Both the position numbers and the translations under genes were made by a program. The notes beneath the pieces were generated by a model. The model was not told the origin of the DNA. It saw only the letters and a list, made by a program, of their open reading frames with translations, and searched no databases. Shown piece after piece: positions 1 to 13,367 of a stretch of 64,000 nt of DNA (the stretch's first letter is position 1; the number at the start of each line of letters is the position of its first letter). Source of the stretch: Zelopaecilomyces penicillatus. Lineage: Eukaryota > Ascomycota > Sordariomycetes > Hypocreales > Pseudodiploosporaceae. The DNA lies in contig VCCP01000005.1 of assembly GCA_005765155.1 (NCBI GenBank), positions 3,224,001-3,288,000 of the forward strand, written 5' to 3'.

Positions 1-3000
1 GAAATTCAGGATGGACTTTCCTACACTCAGAAACCTTGCAGGAGGCGCAGGATATGGCTGTTACCGCACACGCCTTGGCCGTACGCACTGGCAAAGCTGT
101 GGTTCATTTCTTCGCCCCAGAAATGTCTGTCAATGATGAGCCCTTGCATCTTGAGAACACAATCGTTGTGAGAGACATTCTCGATATGGAGAGTGTCAGA
201 AGGTTCCAGGCAGGCTCCACATCGGCATCAAGCATCTATGTCGATGATGGCCACGTTGCCGTCTCGTCAGACCATCCTGAAACTATTATCACCACTGTCT
301 CCAGCAAAGTTGGGCTTAATCCATCACCCAGTGTCGATGCATCCAAAGCTGCCTCTGCTGGAACGTCTATCAAATCAAGCCAGGCTAGTGCTGTTAGCAC
401 ACCAATTGCTCCTTCATCTGTTGCTACTACCGTAGAGGCGACGCCCCCCCAGATAACATCCGAGGACATCTATACATGTGCCTCCCGGATTTGGTCCCAG
501 ATGGCAATTCTTTTAGGGAGAAGTTACAACCCATTTCAGTATCAAGGTCCAGCCGATGCAGACGACTGTCTCTTTCTTTTTGGCTCCAATACTAGTACAT
601 TCGCTGAGGTCATCCATAACGCAAAACCCAATGATATTTTTTTCAAGACCGGAGTCCTTACGCCGCGCCTCTACCGACCTTGGATTGGATCTAAATTCAT
701 CGAAAGTATTCCGAGAACTGTAAAACGAATTGCTGTTTTGGAGCAGATTCAACGGAAAACGACGAAATGGGGCCCATTGCTCATCGATGTTCTTTCCTCT
801 ATCAAAACGGGGCCTGGCAGTGTTGACAAGATTGTTGGCCATCAACTGGGAATAATTACGCAGACGACAGTGAACCAGGCACTGCGGGGAATACTGCAAA
901 ACCTTGCTGCTGAAAATCCCATTCAGAATCTTGAAGTTGGCATTAGGGAGGTCCCCGTTGATGCTATTGCGAATAGCTTGAATAGCTTGGACATCCCAAC
1001 ACTGGAGACTGCCTACTCGAAGATACTTAACCAACTATTCGGGAAAAGGGCATACATTGCTAATTCGCTAAATGCTCAAAATACTGGCGTTTCCGACACG
1101 CTCTCAGCAACCCCTGAATTTGGTTTCGGATCCCTGTTAGCGCGCATTGAACTGAGAAAAAAATTCGTCGCCGAAGTCAAAGAGGCTGCGAGCAGCAACA
1201 GCTTTTCAACAGAGTTGCCAAGAAGCTGGCTTGCTCGATGGGTAATGAACTCGGACGATTTAGTAAAATCTAATGAGATTGCCGATGAGCTTATCACTCG
1301 ATTACAGACAGATGGATCACAGCTCGCTCAACAGCTGTTATCCAAGAGCAGACTGTTCCGGAACGAATCCTTATGGCTGGTTGGGTCAGATGCCTGGGCA
1401 TATGACCTCGGGAATTCTGGAGTTCACCATGTTCTGGCTTCCGGAAAGAACATAAACATGCTCATTATCGATTCCACTCCTTATTCAAACAAGGCTGTGG
1501 CAGATGCCTCTCGTAGAAAGAAAGACATTGGTCTCTATGCTATGAACTTTGGGAACGTCTACGTCGCCTCAACGGCCGTCTACAGTTCGTATACCCAAGT
1601 TTTGCAAGCGATGGTAGAAGCCGACAAGTTCGATGGCCCTTCTGTCGTTTTGGCCTACCTGCCGTATTTTGGCGAGTCAGACTCGCCTTTGACGGTTCTG
1701 CAAGAAACCAAAAAGGCTGTCGATGTCGGATATTGGCCTCTCTACAGATGGAACCCTGAAAATGAAAATAGTGGCGAGCCAAACTTCTCCTTGGATTCTG
1801 AGCTGATAAAGCAAGAGCTAAAGGACTTCTTAAAACGAGATAACCAGTTGACTCAGCTTATAAAAAAGCAGCCAAAGTTCACTACATCTCTTGGACAGGA
1901 CTTCGGAACCGAAATTCGAGCCCAACAAAAAAGGAAGGCAAAGGATGCCTATAGTCAGCTCTTAGAAGGATTATTAGGTGCTCCATTGACAATACTATTC
2001 GCCTCCGACAATGGCAACGGTAGCTCATTAGCGAAACGACTAGGTAACAGAGGTCGAGCTCGAGGTTTGAAAACAACCGTCATGGCTATGGAGGATTATC
2101 CAACTGAAGATTTGTCGGGAGAAGAAAATATCATCTTCATCACAGCAACCGCGGGACAAGGAGAGTTCCCACAAAATGGCATTCCTTTCTGGGATGCTGT
2201 AAAAGACAATACTGATCTAGACTTGGCATCAGTCAACTATTCCGTATTTGGTTTGGGTGACAGTCATTACTGGCCTCGAAAAGAAGACAAAATTTACTAC
2301 AACAAACCTGCCAAAGATCTTGATAGACTTTTGAGCAACTATGGTGGCAAGCGGCTCGCTGACGTTGGGCTTGGAGATGATCAGAACCCCGATGGCTATC
2401 AAGCCGGATATCTAGAATGGGAGCCGAAGATCTGGCAAGCACTTGGCGTAGACAAGATTGATGGGTTGCCTGAGGAGCCTGCACCAATTACCAATGAAGA
2501 CATCAAGCTTGCCTCTGCTTACTTGAGAGGCACCATTCTTGAAGGACTAAATGACACCTCCACTGGGGCCATATCGGCCGCAGACCAGCAGCTCACAAAG
2601 TTCCATGGCACCTACATGCAGGACGATCGAGACATCCGTGACGAGAGAAAGGCTCAAGGGCTAGAGCCCGCCTATTCTTTCATGATTCGATGCAGACTGC
2701 CTGGTGGCGTTGCCACACCACAGCAGTGGGTACAAATGGACGACATAAGTAATGAATTAGGAAATGAAACTATGAAACTCACCACGAGGCAAACATTCCA
2801 GTTCCATGGGGTCATAAAGGGGAAGCTTAAACCAGCCATGCAGGCTATTAACAGGGCCCTCATGACGACCATTGCAGCCTGTGGAGACGTGAATCGAAAC
2901 GTCATGTGCAGTTCTCTGCCTACCCAATCCAGTTATCATAAACAAGTGTACACATATTCAGAAAAGATCAGTGATCACCTTCTTCCTTCTACGACTGCTT

Positions 3001-4268
3001 ACCACGAGATTTGGCTTACGGACGAGAACAACAAGAAGACTCAGGTCGCGGGCGACGCCATCCAGGACTTCGAGCCTCTTTATGGGCCTACCTATTTGCC
3101 CCGAAAATTCAAAATCACCATCGCAATTCCACCTCATAATGATACCGACGCTTATGCGCACGATATTGGACTAATTGCTATTAAATCCAAGGATGGTAAT
3201 TTGGAAGGCTTCAACGTGCTCGCTGGAGGCGGTATGGGTGCAACACATAACAACAAAAAGACTTACCCTCAGGTTGGTAGAATGTTTGGGTTCTGCACCA
3301 AGGACCAAGTTCACATTGTTTGTGAGAAAATCATGCTTGTACAGCGTGATAATGGCGATCGAAAGAACCGCAAACATGCTCGCCTCAAGTATACCATTGA
3401 TGATATGGGCCTAGAAGTATTCCGATCGAAGGTCGAGGAACTCTGGGGTTGCCAGTTTGAGACAGAGCGACCGTTCGAATTCAAGAGCAATATTGACACT
3501 TTTGGGTGGCAGAAGGATGAGTTGGGGCTGAATCATTTCACATTCTTCATTGAGAATGGACGTGTTGAAGACACCCCGGACTTCCAAATGAAGACGGGTC
3601 TCCGCGAGATAGCCAAAGCTCATAAGGGCGAATTCCGCCTAACGGGCAACCAGCACGTTATTTTAAGCAATGTTAGGGACGAAGATGTTTCATCCCTGAC
3701 GAACTTGATGAAGAAGTACAAACTCGACAATGTACAATTCTCTGGCCTTCGCCTTAGCTCATCGGCTTGTGTAGCATTTCCGACCTGCGGACTCGCCATG
3801 GCCGAATCAGAGCGCTACTTACCGGTGCTTATATCTAAGCTTGAAGGTTGTCTAGAAGATAATGGACTGCGTCAGGATTCGATAGTCATGCGTATGACAG
3901 GCTGCCCAAACGGATGTGCCCGGCCATGGCTCGCGGAGGTGGCCTTTGTTGGAAAGGCATACGGTGCATATAACATGTACCTGGGTGGCGGGTATCACGG
4001 CCAGCGGTTGAACAAACTATATAGATCAAGCATAAAGGAGGACGAGATTCTTGACATCATGAAGCGCCTATTGAAACAGTACGCGCTGGAGAGGCAGGAT
4101 AACGAAAAGTTTGGCGATTTTTGTATTCGCGCTGGCATTATCAACGAAACAACAGACGGACAGAATTTCCACGATAAGGTAAGCTCCAATGCCTTCTTAT
4201 GAAATACGTCAATGCGTTGCTAACACGTTAGGGCCCAGGTTGCTGAAGAGGAGTCTGGTGAGGAATGA
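1..4268 (+). CDS. MET5: Sulfite reductase (NADPH) hemoprotein beta subunit, 5' partial
   Basis: Reduces sulfite to sulfide in assimilatory sulfur metabolism (cytosolic, partner of the flavoprotein alpha subunit). The frame is open from base 3, so the start lies upstream of the window. Exons are <1-4178 and 4239-4268; the 60-base intron ends at CAG, and splicing gives a C-terminus reading VAEEESGEE. About 1401 residues are visible. In order they show a pyruvate:ferredoxin-oxidoreductase-like N-terminal region, a flavodoxin-like FMN domain (about bases 1980-2440), then the duplicated sulfite/nitrite reductase hemoprotein domains. The siroheme/4Fe-4S ligands are clear: C-x5-C codons at 3768 and 3786, and C-x3-C codons at 3903 and 3915 (TGCPNGCARP). 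Length and domain order match fungal Met5-type subunits. It is convergent with the chitin synthase gene. Confidence 0.93.
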
Positions 4269-4757
4269 GTAGTCATGAAGATACAATGACGAAAAAACAT
4301 GGTTTATCATGTTGCGTATACTAGTGGTTTTGGTGTCTCATTTATGTACTTCATCCTGCTTCTGCAAATATTACAGGGCCATGAGCGTTCACTTGCAAAC
4401 CCTTGTTTCATACAAGTACCGATACCTTGGGAATTTTTGTTTGTAGAGGTCAACTATTGAGCCCCATGTCATCTGTTGTAGATTGATCTATTATCGTTTT
4501 ATTGTTTCATCTGTGGCCCCACCCTCAAAATGCTCTTCGGCCAAGATACGAATGGTTATTTGTGAGGGTGCCCTTATCACTATTCGCTCTTACATTCATT
4601 CATCGTACATATCTTTGACATCAAAATCAACTAACCGGACCCGATACATGCCTATTTCCGCTCCCCGCTGTTGGAACACCGATTAAAACAAAACAGAGAA
4701 GACAATGCTAGACTAACCAAAAATGAAATATGCCACCAGTTATTCGCAGGGAACGCC
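4269..4757. other. Convergent intergenic region
   Basis: This holds the 3' untranslated ends of the sulfite reductase (plus) and chitin synthase (minus) genes, which point at each other. I see no additional gene, repeat or RNA. Short open frames near 4483-4997 run into the chitin synthase coding strand and have no family features. Confidence 0.6.
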
Positions 4758-7700
4758 TTAGCTTCGGAGACTACTTCCAAGGCTGCTCCCAAGGCTGCTG
4801 CCCCCAATACTGCTACCAACACTGCTCAACGTCTCACTTATCTTTTCACCTACTCCACCCATCCACTTCGGCATCTTCAACTTCATCCGAATTCTGCCCT
4901 CTACCACCAAATTAACGACATTAATAACTGCAAAGGTGGTGGACCCAATGGCCCGAAAGACTGCGAGGCCAGCGACACTCCAAAGAAGGAAGCGTAGATA
5001 AAAATTGTCTCCAATTCCTTTGTTGCTGTAAACCTCGGAGACCGCCATGGCCAAGATGCCGTTCAGAACCATCCAGGACACTACCATGTATGTTCGGACG
5101 CTTTTGTAGTAATCCTCCTGCATCTGTGCCTCACTAATGGGCCGTGCTGGGACCTCAAGTCTATCACGTAGGTTGCGCAAAGCTTCGTCGTAGCCGCTGT
5201 CGATGTCTAGCTGTTCACTTGGCATTTCCAACTCGACTGTCTCGCCTTTGCCTACAGCTCCACCTAGGTCTGTTTTTATGACATTGTCGCCCTTGGTGCC
5301 CCATGTGACATCATGCGTGTTGCAAAAGGCATAAACCTGTAGAGTACAGATGTAGCTCGGGAGCAAGAGAAAGTACTGCGCTGCTGACGTGAACATGTGC
5401 CAAGGATCAAGGTACAGAAATGACATGACAAAGTACAGGCCGACGGTGGAGGTCATAGAAACAATGAGATTTGTAAACACATTGTTCCCAATCTTGAACT
5501 CAACACCACTATCCTTATCTGTGAGTTGCCTCACAATAATATAAAAAATAGCAAACGTGGTATAAACCATGATAACACTGTAAATGATCATGCTGGCAAG
5601 ATACAGTTTTCTCGCGCCCTGAGGGCGGTTACCGAGTGAGAGAATGAATTGAGATGCGATTAGAAGGACACAAATGTATCGCAGGATTGTGAAGATGACA
5701 TTTCCAATGTTATGGCCAAAGGGATCAACAGACTTGTCGGTAAGACCGCCAGCGACGAAGTAAAATGCCAAGTAAAAGTTGGCAAGTGAGAAGTAGGTGA
5801 AGAGAAGCTGGACAAACTGATAGATGAACTCAATGTATAACAGAGCCTTGCGCGCAATGGTGTGATCAGTGTGCATGATTTGCCTAAACTGAACAAGCGA
5901 GTAAACTGCGGCAAAAAAGGCACCATTAAGCCACCGTCGACGTTGGGAAATGAATTCAGGGACAGTGTCTTTGAATATGCGAGATGCCATGTCAGCAACT
6001 GATTTATTGCATTGGCAAAATAACCGGGGGGGGTTAGACATGGGTCAGAACCAGACTTACCAGGAACATCCGTTTCTCCCGTACAACCCTTGACATATTT
6101 CAGCACCCATCGCTCCCCACGCTTAGCCACCAATTCCCAGCAAAGAATACGATCCTCAGCCAGATACATATTGGCTGTGAACACATCTGCATGCTGTCCA
6201 TGTAATGTCTCACCCTTGAAATATTGGCTTAACGGCCCATGGCCTGTCTCATCGTTCTGCAACGCATGGTACCGGTAGGCACTGAGGGCACCAGGCAACA
6301 CCGTGATGTATCCAAAGACCGACTCAAGGGGCTTATCTAGAATGTTGGACATTTTGTACTCAAAATTCTGTGAGGCCACCAAGGGGTTTAGGAGATTGGA
6401 TCCAAGCCGACCTTTCATGGCTTTGATCTCACCGCAGGCACCTGCAACATTGGAGTCTGTATCGAAAGCCTTCCAAAGATGGTAGAGAGAGGTGCCACCA
6501 GGGCGAGTTCCCACGTCCAACAGAATACAAACGTTTGGGTTCAACGCTTTGCCAAAAGCATTAAAAAACCAGCGATGCGAGTTGAGCTTTCGCTGGTTTT
6601 TCTCCTTGAGACAAAAAATGATCTGGCAGGGAACAATGCCCTTCTCTGCGCCTTTGAACTTGAGGTCCGAGTCGAGCGATACCTGTGTGGTATATTCATA
6701 AACATGAGCCTGCACAGCCCGGTTGTTGACGTAATTCTTCGCAATGCCGTGTTGGTAAACGCCCATTGCGGCCAGGGCATCCAGCGTGCGTGGGTGAATC
6801 TTCTCACGGCCGTCGGATATGATGCATACCACAATTTTTTGCCAGCCAGTCTCGCCCCAGGTACGAGACCGAGACCGAGAACAAAAATGTGATATATTCT
6901 TCATTACAGCATGCATAGTCCTTGTAAAGCCGATTTCATCCTCGTTAAACATCGTAATGCAAATGAAAAGCTCGGTTTCTCGAGTTGTTCGTCCTATACA
7001 CTGACGCAGATTATAGCCCTTGTCGACAAAGTCATCGGGATCACATGTGACAGCAGTATACCGCATATGAGTAAATTCTACCTCATCTCGCCGGGGGAGG
7101 AAGCTGTAGAGGATGGTGGGAATCTTGCATTCTAGAACCAGCTCGCCGTTGATAAGCTGCACCTCCTTCCTCACCATCTGGGGCGCGCGTACACCCCGTC
7201 GCTCCTGTGCTCCGTCTGGGGCTGGGCTGTAGTTGCCCATCTTTTCATCATACTCCAAGTCTTCATTCAGAGTGACTTGTGATTCCGATGTCAAAGACTC
7301 ACGATCCAAAGGGAGGGGGCGTGACTCGCTAAGATCTGACTCTAGACCAAACACGTCATCATCATCATGACCATCCAGTGGGATGGAGATTGTGGCATCA
7401 TCTGCAAATGCCTGCGAGCTTCGTGCTGAGTTTGAGAACAGGGGCGCTGGGGGCAATGGGCGCCGAGGGGAGCCACCATATCTTGATGAAGGAGTCCCCG
7501 GCCTGGGGCTGCCATTAAGGTCCGAAGGCTCGTAGGACACATTAGAAGGGGGCGGTCTTCCATAGTCAGACATTCTTGAAGACGGTGTCCATGGCCTCCG
7601 AGGAGAGCCACTTTCTCTACTTGCAAACCCCATGTAGGACGAGTCTGGAGGCGGCATGCTAGGTGGATCGTCGAGAATTGAACCAGATCGTGAATGAGAG

Positions 7701-8048
7701 GACATGACGCTTGGTGCGTAATGTCGGCGGGGGGATCGAGCACTATAACTTTGACTAAGTTAGCCTTATCTCCATAACACCTAAGTTTCGAGATAGATGA
7801 TCGCGAATGGCTCAACCAATTTATTTGCCATGAGATTGGAAACAGCAATGCCCTTGCAGAACAATTCCAACAGCTCGGGAAACACATGTCAGACATGCCG
7901 GTGCTTACCGTCTAGTATCTATTGATTCCTCGACAGACGTTAGAAGTCTAACGGCCGCGGCTCCATGGCCTGTAGGGGTATCATGGTCATCATCGTAGGC
8001 AGGCAAGCTATAGTCAGGTGGTTGGGATGGCGTATTCGGCCGCTCCAT
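4758..8048 (-). CDS. chsB: Class III chitin synthase
   Basis: Polymerises UDP-GlcNAc into chitin at the plasma membrane during hyphal growth. Exons on the minus strand are 7909-8048, 6061-7754 and 4758-5968, giving 1014 aa. The ATG at 8048 has a good context (ACCAAGATGG). The first 200 or so residues are Ser/Pro-rich and disordered. The catalytic part carries CITMFNE, MYLAEDR (EDR 580-582) and QRRRW (620-624), followed by several membrane segments and a C-terminal Gly-Ser-Leu repeat tail. The wording around EDR and QRRRW is that of class III enzymes (N. crassa CHS-1, A. nidulans ChsB). The second intron can end at 5969 (AAG), which restores the family-standard TDVPDTVPEF, or at 5999 (CAG), which adds ten residues. 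I chose the former on conservation. The gene lies about 700 bases from the heterochromatin-like repeat block. Confidence 0.92.
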
Positions 8049-8742
8049 CTTGGTGATGGCTCTGTTGTAGAGTCAATTCAGGTCGTTTCTGTTGACTTCA
8101 GACAGAGTTGAACAGCAGCGCGAAGCTGTAGCTTAAAAAGGTGTTGTGGTTGAACGGTGGTGTGTAGCAAATGTCGTTTTGGATGTATTCCGTGAAAGAC
8201 ATGCGAAGAAAATGGAATCGTGGCTATGTGAGAATGTGGTTTGGATGTTGACTCAAGGCATATAAAAACGATGGACACTTATGAAGAATGCGTGTTGCCG
8301 TTTACCTGATGTACTTGAGTGTTATTGTTGGTGGGAGGATGTTCAAGTAGGCTAATGTACTCTGTGTGCTGCAAACAAAGAGTGTTGCGTTGCTCTGTTG
8401 ACCCAGCAACGGCTCACGGTGTGACGCAAGTTGGGCCTAAGGGGCCCATAGCCGCTGCGCTAGAGGTGTCTCCCACGTAACCGACAGCTCCTGCACCACT
8501 GTAGCCGCCCATCATGTCTGACCGACAGACACTCCAGCGGCTTCAGTTTGCAGCTAGATCAGTCTTACACAGAGGAGCAGGCACCATTCATACGTAGTAT
8601 AAATATATATGGATTAAGCACTGAAGTCTCTAGCACTGACTAATATGCGACAAAGGCCACCATTCTTTTGACAAGTAGAGCTCATATTAACTGGCAGTAA
8701 TTGGTACATAATTAGGTGGCAGATCCTCTTTTGTCTAGAGGC
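8049..8742. promoter_or_regulatory. 5' region of the chitin synthase gene
   Basis: These are about 700 bases of normal-composition DNA between the chitin synthase start and the first retrotransposon. It should hold the leader and promoter of the minus-strand gene. A TATAAAAA-like stretch sits near 8258-8268 (read on plus). I cannot assign factor binding sites. Composition changes to A/T-only about 130 bases inside the adjacent LTR. Confidence 0.45.
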
Positions 8743-8747
8743 ATAGG

Positions 8748-9206
8748 TGTAACGTTTAGTGAATTCCCAAGGGATAAACCTAACGAAAGGGGTTTATATT
8801 GATAGATGAGTCGGGGCGTTCTGAGCAATATGGTCTATCATATTGGTGATGGATACTATGTATTATAATCAGGGATTAAGTATCAGTATAGTAAGTAATA
8901 GTGAATAATATAATAATATTGAAAGTATATTAATAACTATTTAAGCTATATCTAAAGAGTGAAAATTAAGGGTATATATATATATTATAGATTATAATTT
9001 AAGTTATAATCCTTATTATTTAATTATACTTAGAATTATAAGCTATCCTATTAGATTATAGTTTTAAGAGTGATCCTAAGCCTAGGATTATCTTTAGAAT
9101 TATAATCCAATTCTATATTATTCTAGGCCTTTAATATATATTAAGTAATATTACTTAGTTATATAATTAAGGTCTATTATATAATCTTAGTTATTAAATT
9201 ATAATA
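8748..9206 (-). repeat. Outer Gypsy LTR, left copy (3' LTR of the element)
   Basis: 459 bases, beginning TGTAACG next to the ATAGG duplication. The outer 130 or so bases are hardly mutated. The inner part is heavily C-to-T and G-to-A converted compared with the right copy. Confidence 0.85.
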
Positions 9207-12200
9207 TAATATCTCTCTTTTAAAAGGTTTTATCTTTAAGGCTTATAGGTATATCTTTCTTTTCTTCCTTAATATTTATAAGTTATAAGACTTATATTAT
9301 ATTAAATTGTTTCTTATAATATTAGATTATATTAGAAAACCTTAATATTCTTTAAAGAAGATTATTAAATATTCTATACTAGCTAAAGGTATAGATTTTA
9401 ATAATAAATTAATAGATATATTATATTCTTATTATTTTAAATAAAAATAATCTTATTATATAATAGAAAATAATAACTATTATATAGCTTATATAAAGTA
9501 AAGTTGCTTTTATAATAGTATTTTAATAGTATCCTTATATATATACTCTTATTATATTAGAATATTTAATTCTTATTAATTTTATTAATAATAAAACTTT
9601 TAGAGTAATATTATTATTTAGACTCTAAAGAAAAGGAAACTAAAAAGAGTATCTTAAATATCCAGGATTAATTATCTAAATTATAATTATAGCTTTCTTT
9701 AGCTCTTAATTATTTATCTTATATTTATAAGCTTAAGAAAAAGGCTAAAGAGTAAAGCTTTAAGTTGGTTTATTAAGATTTAAAGGAATTGAATATTAAA
9801 GATAGGATTGATCTGGTTTCTACCCTAAAGGTATATAAGCATTATATAGTATTAGATTTATAATTCTTAGATGCTTTAAATAAGATAGATTAATCTTCTT
9901 TAGGTTTAAATAATAAGTTTATTGATTTAGGTTCTTTAGCTAGATTAATTGATTCTAAAGGAACTATTATAGTATTAGATAGTAGTAATTTAAATGATTA
10001 ATAGATTCCTATATATTATCCTTAGATCTAAAATCTTTTTATTTAATAAGGTATTTATTTTATTTATTCTTCTATCTAATATCTAATATAGTTTTTACTT
10101 TCTATTCTCTTTTAATTACTTTAATTTATATTATTATATATTCTTTTATATTATTAGATGCTTTGCTTAATAAGGAAATATAAAATATAAGGTATAATTA
10201 TATATTCTTTAATAATAAAAGTTTATAATTAATATTAGAAATAGCTTTCTTAACTTTAAATGATTTAAGTTTTTTAAAGTCTAATTTATTGCTTAGTTAT
10301 ATTATTATAATATTTAAAGAAATTTTACTTAATATATAGTATAAAAGATATATTATATCTCTCTCTTTAAAGATTAATCCCTTTAATCTTTGCTTATTTA
10401 TATAATATTTTATTTTATTATAGATAATTTAAAGTTATATATAAAGTTCTTTATATAATTATTATATTTATATAGTATCTAATATAGCTTTTTCTGATTT
10501 TAATCCTTTTTATTATAATAGATAGAATACTTCTAGTATAAATCTATAATTGATATATATTAGTATAGTCTATATTAACTTAAAAATAGATATATTATAG
10601 ATTAATTATATAATTAATAGATATTTTATTTAATTATTCTAATAGTAATTAATATAAATATATAAATATTCCTTAATAATTTAATTAATCTATTCTATTT
10701 ATCTATCTATTTATAGATAATAGGTAATATTAAGTTTATATCTGATCCTAAGATATATTATTAATCCTTACTAAAACTTAAAGATAAAGGTTATTTCTTT
10801 ATTAAAGATAATTTCCTTTAATAAGCTATATAAGCTTATTACTACTCTATTAAAGCTATAGATAAGATCCTTTATTAAGCTTACTTTAAGGTAAGGTATA
10901 AAGTATAAGAACTTTATTAATCTTTCTATAATAATCTATATTAAGTTATAGGCTACTCTTATAAGGGATTCTATTAATAAGGATAATTTAATAATAAAGT
11001 TAAATAATATTAATTCCTATAATTATATAGGTATTAATAATGGTTATAACTCTTTATATAATTTATATTTTATTAGCTTAGTTTATCTATAAATAATATA
11101 ATTATTTATAACCTTTTAAACTATTTATTATAATCCTTTGAATTTATAATATCTTTATACTTATTCTATAATCTTTATAATTCCTTAGTAACTATAAATA
11201 AAGGATTTATATAATTCTTATATAATAATTTCTTAGAGTTTTTTAGATATCTAAAGTTTCTTATTATACTTATAGTATTTATCTTTTTATTTTATATCTT
11301 TAGATACTCTTACTATATCTTCTAAGGAGTATACTTATTTAACTTATTTTAAAACAGGATTAGCTAATATAACTTAATATATAGTATTTAACTTTATTTA
11401 TAATATATCTAATTTAGATATTTAGAAGATTTATCCTTTATAATAAAGCTTTCTATTATTATAATCACTTCTTTAGCTTAGAGTATCTACTTAGCTATTC
11501 TTAGATTCTTTATAATAGATGATTTTATAATTATAATCTATAAGGGTTTCTATATAATAGGTTTATTATATATTTAGCTTCTATATAATAATAAAGTAAG
11601 AGATATTCTTATAATTAATAAAAACCTTTATTTAATAATTACTCTCTTATAAATAATATAAGAATTTATTAAAGGCTTTAATAATAGCTATAAATTCTTT
11701 ATTATAGATTAGATAATTAAGTTCTATTTTATAAAGTTTTTTAGAATAGAAGATAATAGATTATAATTTATCTTTATTATCTTATTATTTAATCTATACT
11801 TTAATAGTATAGTTTAAAGCATTAATTTCAAGTTCTATATGTTTATTAGGATTATATATTATTAATATAGATTCTTTATAGATTCACTTCTTAAGTTCTT
11901 TAAATATAGTATCTATATTAGGTTTCTATAGGAATTTATAATCTTTCTTAGTATATTTGATAAGTAATATAGCTATTTTACTATAGTTATAGATAAACTT
12001 TTAATAGTAATTAATAAAGCTTAAAAACTCTTATATATTTATAATATTTTATAATATTAGCTAATTATATATTATAATGATTTTTATTAATTCTATTTAA
12101 ATTTTATCTAATAAGAAGATATATTCTAGGAAGGTAATTATATATTTATAAAATTTATATTTTTTAGGTTTAATAAGAAGATTATTATCTTAGAGTAGTT

Positions 12201-13154
12201 ATAATACCTTATAGATATATTCTTTATATTCTTCTTTTATTTAAGAGAAGATTAGGATATTATCTAGATAGATTATTATAAAGATATTTTAATATTCTTA
12301 AAGAATATTATTAATTATATATTAGAATATTATAGGGGTATTGATTAAGCTAAAAGGTATTATTAGATATTTAAAAAGTCTAAACTTGATTCTAAAAGTG
12401 GTTTTCTATTTATTATCTTTCTTTATTTGAATTAAGTTATATACTTCTTTAAGGTCTAAGGTAATAAATTAGTTTATCTTATATAATTAATTATATAGTT
12501 TATTAATTAATAATAAGGGTATTTAATCCTTGATTATAATTATATTTAATAATTAATAATTTATAATTAATTATAGCTTATTATTCTTTTTTAGTATAAA
12601 TATAATAGGGTATTCTGCTTTAGATATAGATAATTAAATATATCCCTTTTTAAGTATTTTATTAAGGTATTCTTATAATGTTTTAAGTTCCTTTATATTT
12701 AATATATAGATCTTAATAAAAGTAGGCTTCTTTCTATTTATAATCTAAATTTTATGATTCTATTAATTATATAAGGGAAGCTTTATTTTAAGCTCTTTAT
12801 AAAATAATTTAATATACTTATAGTATTCTTCTAATATAGATATAAGTTATTTTTTTATATCTAAGAGTAATTTATTTTTAGAGTATTCTTATATTTATTC
12901 TATTATTATCCTAAGGGTAATAATAATCTATTAGGTTTATTATTATTAATTATTATATTATTTTTTGGTATGATTTCTTAATAGAAGGCCCTTTTTAATA
13001 GCTATAAAATATATTTTCTTTACTTTATCTATTATTATTAAATCTTTATAATCTTTTAGAGATAATATAATATTATTTTATTATATCTAGCCTATCTTTT
13101 AATTGATCTATAGATTATTATTAAATAATTAAGAGTGGCTTAATATAAGTTTAT
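9207..13154 (-). pseudogene. Outer Gypsy pol remnant (RT, RNase H, integrase)
   Basis: This minus-strand coding remnant is riddled with stops. The RT segment around 12255-12450 keeps the spacing of the palm motif, from KYLIIPF through INTP to the YLDN box. The integrase core end is at about 10640-10730, followed by decayed C-terminal sequence toward the left LTR. RNase H should lie between them but I cannot delimit it. CpA is almost absent in this stretch. No functional product is possible. Confidence 0.75.
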
Positions 13155-13367
13155 TATTAAGGATCGAGGTTGGGAGGTTATAAAGAGAGTGAAGAAGGTT
13201 AGGAATAGTATTAATTTACTATATATAAGCAGGTAGGTAGCAGATAATTAGAAGCTTGATCTCTGGCCTTCATCCTTTTCTTAAAGGAGAAGGCCCTCTC
13301 TATAGATATATGCATTCCTAGCCTATATAATATAGGTTCTCTATAGGGCCCCTTTAGGGTCCTGATA
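13155..13367 (-). repeat. Middle Gypsy LTR, left copy
   Basis: This copy pairs with 27260-27473. Both contain the blocks GGCCCTCTCTATAGATATAT and CCTAGCCTATATAATATAGG, and they differ almost only by transitions. The right copy is more A/T-converted. Ends were set from the shared CCTGATA end and the TATYAAGGA start. Confidence 0.78.

Noticed and set aside
513..1034. 173-codon minus-strand frame inside the sulfite reductase gene
   Set aside because: It is antisense to a continuous conserved coding frame and has no recognisable domain.
5969..6060. Shorter second intron (5999-6060) in the chitin synthase gene
   Set aside because: It is in frame and ends in CAG, but it inserts ten residues into the otherwise invariant TDVPDTVPEF block of class III enzymes, so the AAG acceptor at 5969 was preferred. 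cDNA would decide.
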